Source: an uncultured Clostridia bacterium (GTDB taxonomy: Bacteria; Bacillota; Clostridia; TANB77; CAG-508). From it: a stretch of 37,353 bases of DNA. Of this stretch, positions 16,100-25,794 are shown piece by piece. Where the stretch lies: NCBI GenBank assembly GCA_934122035.1, contig CAKOVP010000013.1, forward strand, positions 1 to 37,353, read 5' to 3'. The notes beneath the pieces were generated by a model. It had not been told where the DNA came from and did no database searches. It saw nothing but the letters and a program-made list of their open reading frames with translations. Each line of letters opens with the position of its first letter. Position 1 is the stretch's first letter. A program made the position numbers and the translations under genes.

Positions 16100-16837
16100 T
16101 TAATTATACATAACTTTTACTAAATACAATCCATGTGCTGGAAGAGTTTTTCCTGCTTTACTTCTGTCTTTTTCTTCTATTATTTTAGGGATATCTTCTA
16201 CATTTATTCTACTAAGTCCAACATCTAGTAGTGTTCCAGATATTATTCTTACCATATTATACAAGAACCCATTTCCTGTAAGTTCTATTATTACTCTTTC
16301 TCCCTCTTGCCTTACTTCTGCCTTATAGATTGTTCTTACACTATTTTTTGAACTTGTGCCACTAGATTTGAAAGCTTTAAAATCGTGTTCACCCTCAAAA
16401 TATTTTGCAGCTTTCTGCATTTTTTCCACATCAAGTTTAATAGGAAAACAATACTCCAAATTTCTGTAGACCGCTGTTCCATATTTAGAATTGTTTATTA
16501 TGTATCTATATGTTTTTTGTTTTGCATTATATCTACTATGAAATCTTTCGTCTACTTCTACTGCATCTTTTATGACTATGCTATTTTTTAATTGAGAGTT
16601 TAATGCAATAGCCAATTTTTCTATTGGAATATTAGAATTTGTTTTAAAATTTGCAACTTGACCCAAGCTGTGAACTCCTGCATCTGTTCTTCCAGATCCT
16701 ATTAATTCTGACTTTTCTTTGGTTATATTAAATATTGCGTTTTCTATTTCTCCTTGTATATTTGGACGGTCTGGTTGTTTTTGCCAACCATTATAACTTT
16801 TTCCGTCATATTCTATTGTCAATTTTATATTTCTCAT
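16100..16837 (-). CDS. truA: tRNA pseudouridine(38-40) synthase TruA
   Basis: 245 residues, the normal length for bacterial TruA, which converts uridines 38-40 of the tRNA anticodon arm to pseudouridine. The catalytic Asp is D52 in the motif GSGRTDAGVHSLG (48-60). RFHSRYNAKQKTYRY and NGFLYNMVRIISG are the other family signatures. The ATG lies 2 nt after the stop codon of cdaA and has no strong ribosome site of its own, so translation is probably coupled to cdaA. Confidence 0.96.
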   Translation of the reverse strand: MRNIKLTIEYDGKSYNGWQKQPDRPNIQGEIENAIFNITKEKSELIGSGRTDAGVHSLGQVANFKTNSNIPIEKLAIALNSQLKNSIVIKDAVEVDERFHSRYNAKQKTYRYIINNSKYGTAVYRNLEYCFPIKLDVEKMQKAAKYFEGEHDFKAFKSSGTSSKNSVRTIYKAEVRQEGERVIIELTGNGFLYNMVRIISGTLLDVGLSRINVEDIPKIIEEKDRSKAGKTLPAHGLYLVKVMYN

Positions 16838-16839
16838 AA

Positions 16840-17754
16840 CTATTTGTCTTCTTTTTCTTCTCTTACCTTTTTTATATTTTTTAATTTTTCTATTTTATTT
16901 TTTTCTTTATTATCTAGTCTATTTGTTATAATACTTTTTATTAATATCTTCTTTAATTCATCTTCTCTAACATCTGCAATTAACGTTCCATCTTTTGCAA
17001 TTGATATTTTCCCAGATTCTTCTGATACTACTATTACAACTGCATCTGTTTCTTTAGATATTCCAACTGCTGCTCTGTGTCTTGTTCCTAAATCTTTTGA
17101 TATGTCTTGTCCATTTGCAAGTGGTAATATGCATGCTGCTGCAGATATTTTGTTGTTAGAAATTATTACAGCTCCATCATGTAATGGTGTATTTGGTACA
17201 AATATGTTTACTAATAACTGTGGAGATATTTCTGAGTTCATTTCTATTCCAGTTGAGACTATATCGTTTAGCCCTATATCTCTTTGCATTACTATTAATG
17301 CACCCGTTTTTGTTTTTGCCATTTCTTCTACTGCAATTACAATTTTATAAATATCTTCTCTAGTTCTTGTTTCTAAGTCTTTTTCTATTCCAAATAGATG
17401 TGTAAATTTGTTTGTTCCTATTTGCTCTAAAGCTCTTCTTAGTTCTGGCTGGAATATTACAACTAACGCAACCACTCCTGATGGAAGTATTGCAGTTAGT
17501 ATTGAATGTACTATTTCTAGTTTTAATATTCCACTAACCCATGTAATTATTATGAAGAATAATATTCCCTTTACTAGTTGTAATGCTCTAGTATCTTTTG
17601 CAAATTTGAATACCTTTATTATGAAAAAAATTACTATTGCAAGGTCTAATACTAAAGATATAATCTTTATTGGATATTGCTTTAATAATTCTATATAGTT
17701 AACCACATCGTTTGACCATATGTTTAGTGCTTCCGTTATTAGATTTTCTTTCAT
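16840..17754 (-). CDS. cdaA: Diadenylate cyclase CdaA (c-di-AMP synthase)
   Basis: 304 residues. It makes the essential second messenger c-di-AMP from two ATP at the membrane. Three hydrophobic helices lie at about 28-48, 60-78 and 86-101, followed by the DAC (DisA_N) domain with DGA at 193-195 and RHR at 225-227, the two catalytic and nucleotide-binding motifs. The C-terminal tail (275-304) is very rich in Lys/Glu and likely helical. In most Firmicutes cdaA is followed by cdaR (YbbR domains) and glmM; here it is followed directly by truA and neither partner is in the window. A 38-residue membrane peptide is encoded just upstream. Confidence 0.95.
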   Translation of the reverse strand: MKENLITEALNIWSNDVVNYIELLKQYPIKIISLVLDLAIVIFFIIKVFKFAKDTRALQLVKGILFFIIITWVSGILKLEIVHSILTAILPSGVVALVVIFQPELRRALEQIGTNKFTHLFGIEKDLETRTREDIYKIVIAVEEMAKTKTGALIVMQRDIGLNDIVSTGIEMNSEISPQLLVNIFVPNTPLHDGAVIISNNKISAAACILPLANGQDISKDLGTRHRAAVGISKETDAVVIVVSEESGKISIAKDGTLIADVREDELKKILIKSIITNRLDNKEKNKIEKLKNIKKVREEKEDK

Positions 17755-17813
17755 TGTTTATATTTTTCTCCTTTTATGCACATTTTTAATAATATTTAGT
17801 TGCTCTTTTTAAG

Positions 17814-17930
17814 TTACATATTGATAAGATAAAATATAAGTGTTCCTGCAACAGCAAATACCATTAATAAGCAAAGTATTAATGCCATTACTCTTACAAA
17901 TATTTTTCCTGCTTCGTGTCTTTTTGCCAT
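17814..17930 (-). CDS. 38-residue single-pass membrane microprotein upstream of cdaA
   Basis: A complete small ORF with a perfect AAAGGAGG ribosome site 8-10 nt before its ATG. The protein begins MAKRHEAGKIFVRV, then has one membrane helix (about 15-36) and ends INM. The basic, short cytoplasmic start and single helix resemble small Firmicutes membrane peptides such as Prli42 (DUF4044), but I cannot confirm homology. It lies 59 bp upstream of cdaA and 68 bp downstream of the GH15 gene, all on the same strand. The ribosome site and reading-frame quality make it a real gene; its function is unknown. Confidence 0.75.
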   Translation of the reverse strand: MAKRHEAGKIFVRVMALILCLLMVFAVAGTLIFYLINM

Positions 17931-17998
17931 TTTGTGTTTTCCTCCTTTTAGTTAAAACCTTATTTTTACTGAAAATTATTTTTTATTAAAATTTACTT

Positions 17999-19969
17999 TT
18001 AGTTACTTTCTTTTAATAATTCTGCAAGTAGTATTATATACATTGCATGTGACCAGCCAAGTCCTATTACCCAGCTAGGTTTCATTGTTTGATTATCCAC
18101 TTGTTCTGCTAAAAATCCTAAATTACTAGAACTATTTGTAACAAAATTAAAGCATTCTTTTGCTCTTTTTTTATCTCCACATTTTAAGTAATACATTGCC
18201 ATCCATAGTGTTGTTACTGGCCAAGGGCTTGTACCTCCCATATAACTATCTTGTTCAAATCTTAAATATCCACCTGTATATGTTCGTAGTGTCATATTTA
18301 TTTTTTCTACTGTGTTTGTTATAACTTTTTCTGTTGGTGAAAATACTTCAAATGGATATACTGCCCCCATTATACTTATGTCCATTTTGCTGTCTTCGCA
18401 ATTTCTATGTAGTACTTTTTGATTTTCATCATACATATTTTCTTGTATGAATTTTTTTATATTTTCTTGTTCTTTATTCATTTTAACAATATTTTTTTCT
18501 ATTTGTTCTATCTTTAATCTGTTTGCTTGAAATTTTTCTCTTGTTTCCTCATATATATGTTTCATAGCCGTAAATGCAGAATATATACTTGCAAGTGAAT
18601 ATAAATGAATTCCCTCATTCATTTCCCATAAGTCGTAACTCTTATGTTTATATATGTGGTCTTTTTCTCTTCCTTCTTCTTTTATTTTATCTTGTATTTC
18701 TTTTTTTACTAAATCTTGCTTTTCTTCTTCATTAAAATTATATTCTAAATATTTGAATAAGAATTGCATTGCATTTTCACACATTTTTAAATTGTTTTCC
18801 AAAAATTTCTTTTCTTTTGTTACTTTGTAATGTTCGTATAATCCATATATTACACTTGCTGTTTCATCAATTTGATATCCCCAGCAAGGAGCTAAGTTCC
18901 CATCTGCATAAAATCTTTGCTCCCACATTCCATTTCTACTTTGTGTTTTTTTACAGAAGTTATCGTAAAATTTGTTTGTTTCTTTGGTCATACCTAATAA
19001 ATCTAATGCCTTTGTAATAAAAACGGCATCCCTTGGCCAACAATATGAATATCTCCCAGATTTTTCTCTTTCTTCATCTACTTCTGCTGTTGCAGAAATT
19101 CCTCCTGTTTCTTCGTTTTGTAATAGTGGAAATAACAATATTGTACGTTTATAAATTTGCATAGCATTTTCATTTACATTTTTATTATCTTTTACAGGTA
19201 GAACATTATGCTTTTCTACATATGATTTCCAGTATTTTTTTGTTTGGCTATATTCTTTTGCTACATCTAGCTTTTTTAAACTTTCTATCTCTTCTTCAAA
19301 ACCATCTTGCTTTTTTATTTCTCTATTGTTTTTTACATAAATTGCTATAAAAAATTCTTTTTGTTCCCCTGGTTTTAAAGTTTCTAAATCATATGTAATT
19401 CCAGATGCATTTGACATTCCAATATAATCCTTGTCGCTCAACACTCCATCTCTTATATAAGAGTCCACATTATTTATTCTGTGTCCATTTATTTCTAGAT
19501 TTGAAAATATAGCAAAGGAAAAATCGTGATTGTATTGAATTAATCCATCTTCTATTACTTTTCCAGATATCATATTATTAGAATTTGTTAGCAATTTAGA
19601 GTATACCACAAAGTTGACTTTTAAGTCAATTTTATTGTTGTTTGCAAAAACATATTTTCTTATTATTAAATTATTTTTTATTGTTGCAAAATCAGTTTGT
19701 CTTATATTTAATTTAAAGTATGTGTTTTCTATTTCTGTATTTAATATATTTGTATTTTCTGTATAATATTGATAATATCTGTTATTTATATCTTCGTGCA
19801 AATATATTATTGAGGAATCATTTACTTTAATTCCAATATGAAAAGTATCTATAAATTGCTTAAAATCTATATTAGGATAATATAGTCTTAAAAGTTCTCC
19901 CTTTTTGCTAATTGTGGCTTTTATATTTTTGTTTCCAATTATTGCATCATTATAGTATTTATTTTTCAT
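17999..19969 (-). CDS. Glycoside hydrolase family 15 (glucoamylase-like), cytoplasmic
   Basis: 656 residues. An N-terminal beta-rich domain (about 1-240) is followed by an (alpha/alpha)6-barrel catalytic domain. Recognisable GH15 motifs are RYSYCWPRDAVF (about 305-316), QIDETASVIYGLYEH (about 360-375, with the likely general acid Glu), MNEGIHLYSLASIYSA, GGTSPWPVTTLW and the C-terminal WVIGLGWSHAMY (633-644). GH15 enzymes release glucose from the non-reducing ends of alpha-glucans or related oligosaccharides. There is no signal peptide, so it should act on internal glycogen or imported oligosaccharides. A charged insert with coiled-coil character lies at about 415-445 and another at 490-525. 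AAGGGGG precedes the ATG. Exact substrate cannot be read from sequence. Confidence 0.88.
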   Translation of the reverse strand: MKNKYYNDAIIGNKNIKATISKKGELLRLYYPNIDFKQFIDTFHIGIKVNDSSIIYLHEDINNRYYQYYTENTNILNTEIENTYFKLNIRQTDFATIKNNLIIRKYVFANNNKIDLKVNFVVYSKLLTNSNNMISGKVIEDGLIQYNHDFSFAIFSNLEINGHRINNVDSYIRDGVLSDKDYIGMSNASGITYDLETLKPGEQKEFFIAIYVKNNREIKKQDGFEEEIESLKKLDVAKEYSQTKKYWKSYVEKHNVLPVKDNKNVNENAMQIYKRTILLFPLLQNEETGGISATAEVDEEREKSGRYSYCWPRDAVFITKALDLLGMTKETNKFYDNFCKKTQSRNGMWEQRFYADGNLAPCWGYQIDETASVIYGLYEHYKVTKEKKFLENNLKMCENAMQFLFKYLEYNFNEEEKQDLVKKEIQDKIKEEGREKDHIYKHKSYDLWEMNEGIHLYSLASIYSAFTAMKHIYEETREKFQANRLKIEQIEKNIVKMNKEQENIKKFIQENMYDENQKVLHRNCEDSKMDISIMGAVYPFEVFSPTEKVITNTVEKINMTLRTYTGGYLRFEQDSYMGGTSPWPVTTLWMAMYYLKCGDKKRAKECFNFVTNSSSNLGFLAEQVDNQTMKPSWVIGLGWSHAMYIILLAELLKESN

Positions 19970-20040
19970 TTTTCCCCCTTATATTATTTACTCTTATAAA
20001 ATAATCGTAATCTTCCTATATTACTTTTTTTATAAACAGG

Positions 20041-20167
20041 CAATTTGAAAAAGAATTAAATTTTGGCAAGGAAAATAAATTTCAAAGGCAAGGGCGCATA
20101 CGTTGTGTATGTAACCACGTTTGAAATGAAATTTGACACAGCCAAAATTGTAATTATTTTTCAAATT
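20041..20167. repeat. Large nested palindromic element (MITE-like or structured RNA)
   Basis: The outer arms 20042-20067 and 20141-20167 form an imperfect inverted repeat of about 26 bp ending in TTTTGGC/GCCAAAA. Inside are ATTTCAAA (20079-20086) with TTTGAAAT (20120-20127) and, at the tip, CATAC (20097-20101) with GTATG (20107-20111). The core (20087-20120) is markedly richer in G and C than the flanks. The right arm begins immediately after the stop codon of the metallohydrolase gene on the minus strand. No ORF is present. It looks like an interspersed palindromic repeat inserted after a gene and could also work as a terminator. I saw only one copy in the window. Confidence 0.7.
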
Positions 20168-21820
20168 TTATTTATTCTCTATAATCTCTACAATCTTCTG
20201 TTCCAATTCCTTAACCTTATCATTTAATTTTTGTATTTGTTCATCACTGCTTTGTTTATCTAAATATTCTTCTTTTACTATTGTTCCCATATCTTCTATT
20301 TCTTCTTGAAGTGTTTGGATTCTTTCTAGTAATTCTAGTCTTAAATATTTTTTATCTATTTTTTCTATATTTGTTTGTTCTACTTCTAATGATTCGTTTA
20401 ATGTATATTTTTCTGCAAAGCTTGGTATTGTAACTGGTATGTGTGTTGTATTTGATATTTTTCCTTTTAATACAAGTTGTGATTCTGGTTCTCCATGTAC
20501 TAAGAATATGTGCTTTGGCTTTTTTATAAATGAATATACAAAGTTTAGAAGCCATTGTTGGTCTGCGTGACCAGAATATCCTTCTATATATTCCACTCTA
20601 GCCTTTACTGAGAATTCTTCTCCAAATATTTTTACTTTTTTAGCACCGTCTACAATTGTTCTTCCTAACGTTCCTGGTGCTTGATATCCAACGAATAGTA
20701 TTGTGCTTTTAGGGTTCCAAATATTATGTTTTAAATGGTGTTTTATTCTTCCTACTTCGCACATTCCACTGGCAGATATTATGATGCAGGGCTCATCCTT
20801 TTCGTTTAATGCCTTAGATTCATCTGCTGTTCTTGTAAATTTTAATCCAGAAAATTCTAGTGGATTATCTCCTCTTTCCATTAGTTCTTTTGTTTCGTCA
20901 TCAAATAAATCTTCATTTTGTTTAAATACTTCTGTTGCAGAAATTGCAAGTGGACTATCTACATATACAGGAGCTGCCATTAATTCTTTATACTCTTCTT
21001 GAAATCTTGCGTCTTTAGAATATTGCTCTTTTATTTTATCTAGTTCAAATAATATTTCTTGTGTTCTTCCTACTGCAAATGAAGGTATTACAACTGTTCC
21101 ACCATTTTCTAACGTTTCAGATACTATATCTAGAAATACTTTTGCTTTATTTTCTGTATCTACATGAAGTCTATCTCCATATGTTGATTCCATTACTAAA
21201 TAATCTGCATCTTCTATCATTGTTGGTTCTGATAATAGTGGAATATTATTGTTTCCTAGATCTCCTGAAAATACTGTTTTTATTTCTTTTCCGTCTTCAT
21301 TTACCCATAATTCTATTATACTTGAACCAAGCATATGACCAGCATCATTAAATCTTACGTGTATATTCTCATCTATTTCTATAATTTCATCATACTTTAC
21401 TGGCTTAAATATTTCTAAACATCTTGTAGCATCTTCTGCTGTATATAATGGTGGTCTTTGTGGTTGACCTTTTCTTTTTCTCTTTGTGTTTTTCCATTCG
21501 TTTTCTTGTTCTTGTATATGACCACTATCTGGTAGCATTATTGCACATAAGTCACAAGTTGCTTTTGTTGCATATACAGGACCTCTGAACCCTTCATTAT
21601 ATAATTTAGGAATTCTTCCAGAATGGTCTATGTGTGCATGTGTTAATAGCATAAAGTCTATTTCTTCTGGATTATATAAAAATGGATCCTCATTTTCTAA
21701 TTCTTCTGTTGCTTTTCCTTGGTACATTCCACAATCTACCAAGAATTTTTTTCCCGCAGCCTCTACTAAGAAATTTGAACCTGTTACGGTTTTGGCTGCA
21801 CCTAAAAAAGTTATATTCAT
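20168..21820 (-). CDS. Metallo-beta-lactamase/beta-CASP RNase-like protein (YSH1/CPSF-type)
   Basis: 550 residues. The metal-binding motif HAHIDH is at 61-66, with further ligands in DAGHMLGSS and FSGDLG. The beta-CASP part includes SFAVGRTQEIL, DSPLAISATEVF and ASGMCEVGRIKHHL, and the C-terminal part has GYSGHADQQ and the HGE motif. This is the full set for nucleases of the CPSF-73/COG1236 type, which act on RNA in the cytoplasm. The C-terminal 50 residues are a Glu/Lys-rich coiled coil. An upstream in-frame TTG (21838) exists, but AAGGAGGA lies within that extension just before the ATG at 21820, so I used the latter. RNA specificity is unknown. Confidence 0.88.
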   Translation of the reverse strand: MNITFLGAAKTVTGSNFLVEAAGKKFLVDCGMYQGKATEELENEDPFLYNPEEIDFMLLTHAHIDHSGRIPKLYNEGFRGPVYATKATCDLCAIMLPDSGHIQEQENEWKNTKRKRKGQPQRPPLYTAEDATRCLEIFKPVKYDEIIEIDENIHVRFNDAGHMLGSSIIELWVNEDGKEIKTVFSGDLGNNNIPLLSEPTMIEDADYLVMESTYGDRLHVDTENKAKVFLDIVSETLENGGTVVIPSFAVGRTQEILFELDKIKEQYSKDARFQEEYKELMAAPVYVDSPLAISATEVFKQNEDLFDDETKELMERGDNPLEFSGLKFTRTADESKALNEKDEPCIIISASGMCEVGRIKHHLKHNIWNPKSTILFVGYQAPGTLGRTIVDGAKKVKIFGEEFSVKARVEYIEGYSGHADQQWLLNFVYSFIKKPKHIFLVHGEPESQLVLKGKISNTTHIPVTIPSFAEKYTLNESLEVEQTNIEKIDKKYLRLELLERIQTLQEEIEDMGTIVKEEYLDKQSSDEQIQKLNDKVKELEQKIVEIIENK

Positions 21821-21848
21821 ATATTCCTCCTTCAACACTGAAAATAGC

Positions 21849-23390
21849 CTATATAAATACTTTTATTCTCTTATTTAATCTAATATTTAAAAGTTTTACA
21901 TTTTCTATTGTTTCATTGTATGTAATTTCTGCATCTTTTACATCAAGAATTCTTATTTTTATATCATTTTCACTCCTGTTATTTTTTACAATTAATATTT
22001 CTATTTCTTGCAAATTTATTATTTTAGATGTGAATATGTTTTTTAATACTTTATTACAAACACTAATGCTATTTGAAACATTCACCATTATTTGTTTATC
22101 TATTGCATTGTCTATTAATTCATTTATTGTATCCTGCATTAAATTTTGTAATTCTGGTATGTCTTTTATTTTTTTAGTTTGTGATACTGGTATTAAACAG
22201 TAATATCTGAACTGATATATAAGAGCTAGCAATTCTTGCTTATTTTGTTTTTCTATTTTATCTCTAAATTCTTTTAAAAATTCTTCTTGCAATTCTATTA
22301 ATACATTTTTGTTAGTGTTTATTATTTGTCCAAATAATTCTAGCTTCTTTTCCAAATTTTCTTTATGTGCAATAAATTGCATTGGTTCTAGTAGTTTGTT
22401 ATTATTTTGTATTTCCTCTATTTTTTCATTTCTTTCTTTTTCTAGTTTATCTGCAAGATGACTGATACTAAAAATCTTTTTTTCATTTGGTAAAACACTA
22501 TTTCTCTTAGTATATTCTTTTCTTAGTAAATTATTATCATTCAATGTTTCATCTATTTTTTTTATTTCTCTATTTATTCGTTTTTTTTCTTCTGTTATAT
22601 AGTTTACAAATTTTGCTCTATCATCCATAAGTTGTAATAATTGCATACTCTGTTCGTTTTCATTTTTTATTTCGTTTCTTAGTTCTTTATTTTCTAATGA
22701 CATTTGTGCAAGTATTGTAACATATGTTTTTTTTATTAATTCACTTTTTTCATTTACAATTTTACTTATAGTCGCGTTTTCCATAAGCGTTTTATTTGTA
22801 AGTTTTTCTCCCATTGCTATTAAAGCTGTTTGATATATTAGATTTATATTTATGGCCTTTTCAGATTTTAAATTGTTATTCCAAGACCAACCATCAAAGT
22901 CTCTTATTACTTCACTTTTGTTTATTGATATTGCTTCTTTTAAGAATTGTTTTATTGCAAAATTTAATAATATGTCTAATTTTGATTTATGTCCAATTTC
23001 TTTTTGTTTTAAATTTTCATATTCATAATTCATTTGAAGTATTGCATACAATAAATCTTGTTCATTTGCGTATACCAAAATAGAGCCTCTTTGCGGATCT
23101 ATTTTGCATATTGCATTTTCTTCTGCTAGAGGCTTTGCATTTTGTGTTTGCGGTGTTGCAATGTCTATTTCTTTACATTGTTCTTCTATTGTTTTTAATA
23201 TAAGTTTCATAAAATTTTCTTTAGAATCTGCATCTATTTTTACAGTTGTATAGTCTTTATATCCATTTTCTACTTTATATAACATACTAAGTAATAGATT
23301 TTTTACTTCTAAATTATAATTTTTGTTTTCTAATATTGCTTCTAATTGATTGTTGTATTCATTTGAATTAAGCTTTGAAAACAGCTTCAT
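21849..23390 (-). CDS. Unknown 513-residue mostly helical protein next to ftsK
   Basis: I do not recognise a domain. The sequence is rich in Lys, Glu, Asn and Leu, has no signal peptide or membrane helix, and looks mostly alpha-helical. Strong coiled-coil character lies at about 235-300 and 310-390. A possible globular N-terminal part contains DPQRGSILVYAN and RDFDGWSWNNN. The C-terminal part has a beta-rich segment (QEIEILIVKNNRSENDIKIR). AAGGAGA lies just upstream of the ATG. It is placed 28 bp after ftsK and 28 bp before the metallohydrolase start, so it is probably co-transcribed with them. The context suggests chromosome or division biology, but that is only guilt by association. Confidence 0.75.
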   Translation of the reverse strand: MKLFSKLNSNEYNNQLEAILENKNYNLEVKNLLLSMLYKVENGYKDYTTVKIDADSKENFMKLILKTIEEQCKEIDIATPQTQNAKPLAEENAICKIDPQRGSILVYANEQDLLYAILQMNYEYENLKQKEIGHKSKLDILLNFAIKQFLKEAISINKSEVIRDFDGWSWNNNLKSEKAININLIYQTALIAMGEKLTNKTLMENATISKIVNEKSELIKKTYVTILAQMSLENKELRNEIKNENEQSMQLLQLMDDRAKFVNYITEEKKRINREIKKIDETLNDNNLLRKEYTKRNSVLPNEKKIFSISHLADKLEKERNEKIEEIQNNNKLLEPMQFIAHKENLEKKLELFGQIINTNKNVLIELQEEFLKEFRDKIEKQNKQELLALIYQFRYYCLIPVSQTKKIKDIPELQNLMQDTINELIDNAIDKQIMVNVSNSISVCNKVLKNIFTSKIINLQEIEILIVKNNRSENDIKIRILDVKDAEITYNETIENVKLLNIRLNKRIKVFI

Positions 23391-23418
23391 AAGCCTTTCT
23401 CCTTTTGCATTGGTTATT

Positions 23419-25794
23419 TTAAGAATTTAGCTCCTGCCAACGTTCTTTTGTCATTAAAACTTCCCTTGGCTTGCTTCCCTGATATCCAGATATTATTCCT
23501 CTTTCTTCCATTTGGTCTATTATTCTTCCTGCTCTTGCATATCCAACTTTAAATTTTCTTTGTATGAAAGATGTTGATGCTTGTCCTGTTTCTATAACAA
23601 TTTCTATTGCATCATTTAGAAGTGGATCTGTTTCATCATCGTCTAGAGCTCCTTCATCTATTTCTTTATCTGTACTGTTGGCTTTTTCTATGTACTCTGT
23701 AATGTCGTCTCTGTATGTAGACTCTCCGTTTGCCTTTACAAAGTTTACTACTTTTTCTACTTCTTTATCTGATATAAAAGCTCCTTGAATTCTAACTGGT
23801 TTTGGTGCACCAGTTGGGAAGAATAACATATCTCCTTTTCCAAGTAATTTTTCTGCTCCAACTTGGTCTAATATTGTTCTTGAGTCTACTTGCGAAGAAA
23901 CTGCAAAAGCAATTCTTGATGGGATATTTGCTTTAATTAAACCTGTAATTACGTCTACAGATGGACGTTGTGTTGCAATTACTAAGTGCATACCAGCAGC
24001 TCTTGCCTTTTGTGCTAATCTACAAATTGCATCTTCAACATCATTTTTTGCAACCATCATTAAATCTGCAAGCTCGTCTATTATTATTACAATATGAGGC
24101 AATTTTCCGAAGCCACCTTGTCCTTCTATTGCTTCATTATAGCCTTTTAAGTCTCTTACTCCTTTTGATGCAAACATTGCATATCTGTTTTCCATTTCTT
24201 GCACAGCCCAAGCTAGTGCTCCTGCTGCCTTTTTAGGATCTGTTACAACTGGAATTAATAAATGTGGTATTCCGTTATAAACAGAAAGTTCAACAATTTT
24301 TGGATCTATCATTACAAGTTTTGCTTCACTTGGTTTTGCCTTATAAATTATGCTTGAGATTAGAGTATTAATACAAACACTCTTACCAGAGCCTGTTGCA
24401 CCAGCTATCATAACGTGTGGCATTTTTGCAATATCTGTTACTATTGCTTCACCAGATACGTCTTTTCCAAGTGCAAATGCAAGTTTAGATTTATGCTCTT
24501 TAAATTCATCTGTTTCTAGTATGTCTCTTATATGAACAACTTCGCTTGTTTCGTTTGGTACTTCTATTCCAACTGCTTGTTTTCCTGGTATTGGGGCTTC
24601 TATTCTTATTGTTTTTGCTGCAAGATTTAGTGCAATATCATCTGCTAAGTTTGCAATTTTACTTACACGTACTCCTTCTGCAGGTTTAAGCTCATATCTT
24701 GTTATTGCAGGTCCTACAGAAACATTTTCTACTTTTGCAGATACTCCAAAGCTGTATAATGTTTTTTGTAATTTAGAAGCTGTATCTGCTAATGCTTTTC
24801 TTCCACCCTTTATTCCTTTTGTTGTTCCTTCACTTAATAAATTTAGTGGAGGAAATTCGTAGTTTTCATCTTCTACTGTTAATGTATGTTCTAATTGTAA
24901 AACTTCTTTTGTTTTTTCTTGTTTTTGTTCTTCCTGAGTTTTAAATAATGGATCTTGTATAAACTCTGGAGATTGTTTTTCTTCTTTTACTTCTTGCATC
25001 TTCTTTGCAGATTTTGGCATTTTATCAAAATCAAATAATTTGTTCTTTTCTGGTTCTACATCATTTAATTTTATTTTTAATTGTTCTACATCTAAAGCTG
25101 CTTTTTCTTTTTCTAATTTTTCTCTTAATCTTCTTTCTTTTTTAGTTTCTGGTCTTGTTTCTTCTGCCTGAATTGGACTTTCTTCTGCTACTTTTACAGC
25201 AGTATGACTTGCTCTATTTTCTTCTTTTCTTGTTGCAGATTCATCTATTATATTTGATATTCTATTTACTAAGTCTATTCCAAACATAGAAATTACAAGT
25301 GCTATAATTACTCCTGCTGCAACAATTACTGTTCCAACATTTCCAAGCATTTCTATTAGAGGCATAGTAAATACAGCACCAACGGCTCCTCCACCTGCTC
25401 CTTTTGCACCTAAATCGTAAAATTGGTCAAGCACATCTTGAAATTCTCTTCCTTGAACAAATACTTTCCCTTGTGATATTTCGTATACGTTCATTATTAT
25501 TGATATACATAGTAGTATTAATGAAAATTGTATTATTTTTTTAGACCAAGAAGTTTCTCCTTGGTATGCGATATATATTGCTAAAACAAAAATTCCTATT
25601 GGTAATATGTATTTTACATATCCCATTATTCCACCTAAAAATGGACTTAAATGTTCTCCTATGACTCCAGACTTTGTATATATTAAAACTGCAAGTAAAA
25701 TACTTGCAATTATCATTATTGCAACTACTACATTTTGATTTATTTGTTGTGTTTTTTGTGCTGTCTTTTTCTTTTTTCTTCCTCTTTTTGCCAT
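23419..25794 (-). CDS. ftsK: FtsK/SpoIIIE DNA translocase
   Basis: 791 residues, a normal length for Firmicutes FtsK/SpoIIIE. It pumps chromosomal DNA across the closing division or sporulation septum. Four hydrophobic segments lie in the first 180 residues (about 21-41, 53-76, 88-106, 141-172), followed by a charged linker (about 185-310). The motor has Walker A GATGSGKS at 465-472, Walker B VIIIDELADLMM, and HLVIATQRPSVDVITG. The C-terminal gamma domain (about 730-791) has STSFIQRKFKVGYARAGRII and binds orienting DNA motifs in known homologues. A stem-loop lies in the 67-bp gap to the upstream gene. Confidence 0.97.
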   Translation of the reverse strand: MAKRGRKKKKTAQKTQQINQNVVVAIMIIASILLAVLIYTKSGVIGEHLSPFLGGIMGYVKYILPIGIFVLAIYIAYQGETSWSKKIIQFSLILLCISIIMNVYEISQGKVFVQGREFQDVLDQFYDLGAKGAGGGAVGAVFTMPLIEMLGNVGTVIVAAGVIIALVISMFGIDLVNRISNIIDESATRKEENRASHTAVKVAEESPIQAEETRPETKKERRLREKLEKEKAALDVEQLKIKLNDVEPEKNKLFDFDKMPKSAKKMQEVKEEKQSPEFIQDPLFKTQEEQKQEKTKEVLQLEHTLTVEDENYEFPPLNLLSEGTTKGIKGGRKALADTASKLQKTLYSFGVSAKVENVSVGPAITRYELKPAEGVRVSKIANLADDIALNLAAKTIRIEAPIPGKQAVGIEVPNETSEVVHIRDILETDEFKEHKSKLAFALGKDVSGEAIVTDIAKMPHVMIAGATGSGKSVCINTLISSIIYKAKPSEAKLVMIDPKIVELSVYNGIPHLLIPVVTDPKKAAGALAWAVQEMENRYAMFASKGVRDLKGYNEAIEGQGGFGKLPHIVIIIDELADLMMVAKNDVEDAICRLAQKARAAGMHLVIATQRPSVDVITGLIKANIPSRIAFAVSSQVDSRTILDQVGAEKLLGKGDMLFFPTGAPKPVRIQGAFISDKEVEKVVNFVKANGESTYRDDITEYIEKANSTDKEIDEGALDDDETDPLLNDAIEIVIETGQASTSFIQRKFKVGYARAGRIIDQMEERGIISGYQGSKPREVLMTKERWQELNS

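Noticed and set aside
21821..21838. TTG start extending the metallohydrolase
   Set aside because: It would include AAGGAGGA, the ribosome site of the ATG at 21820.
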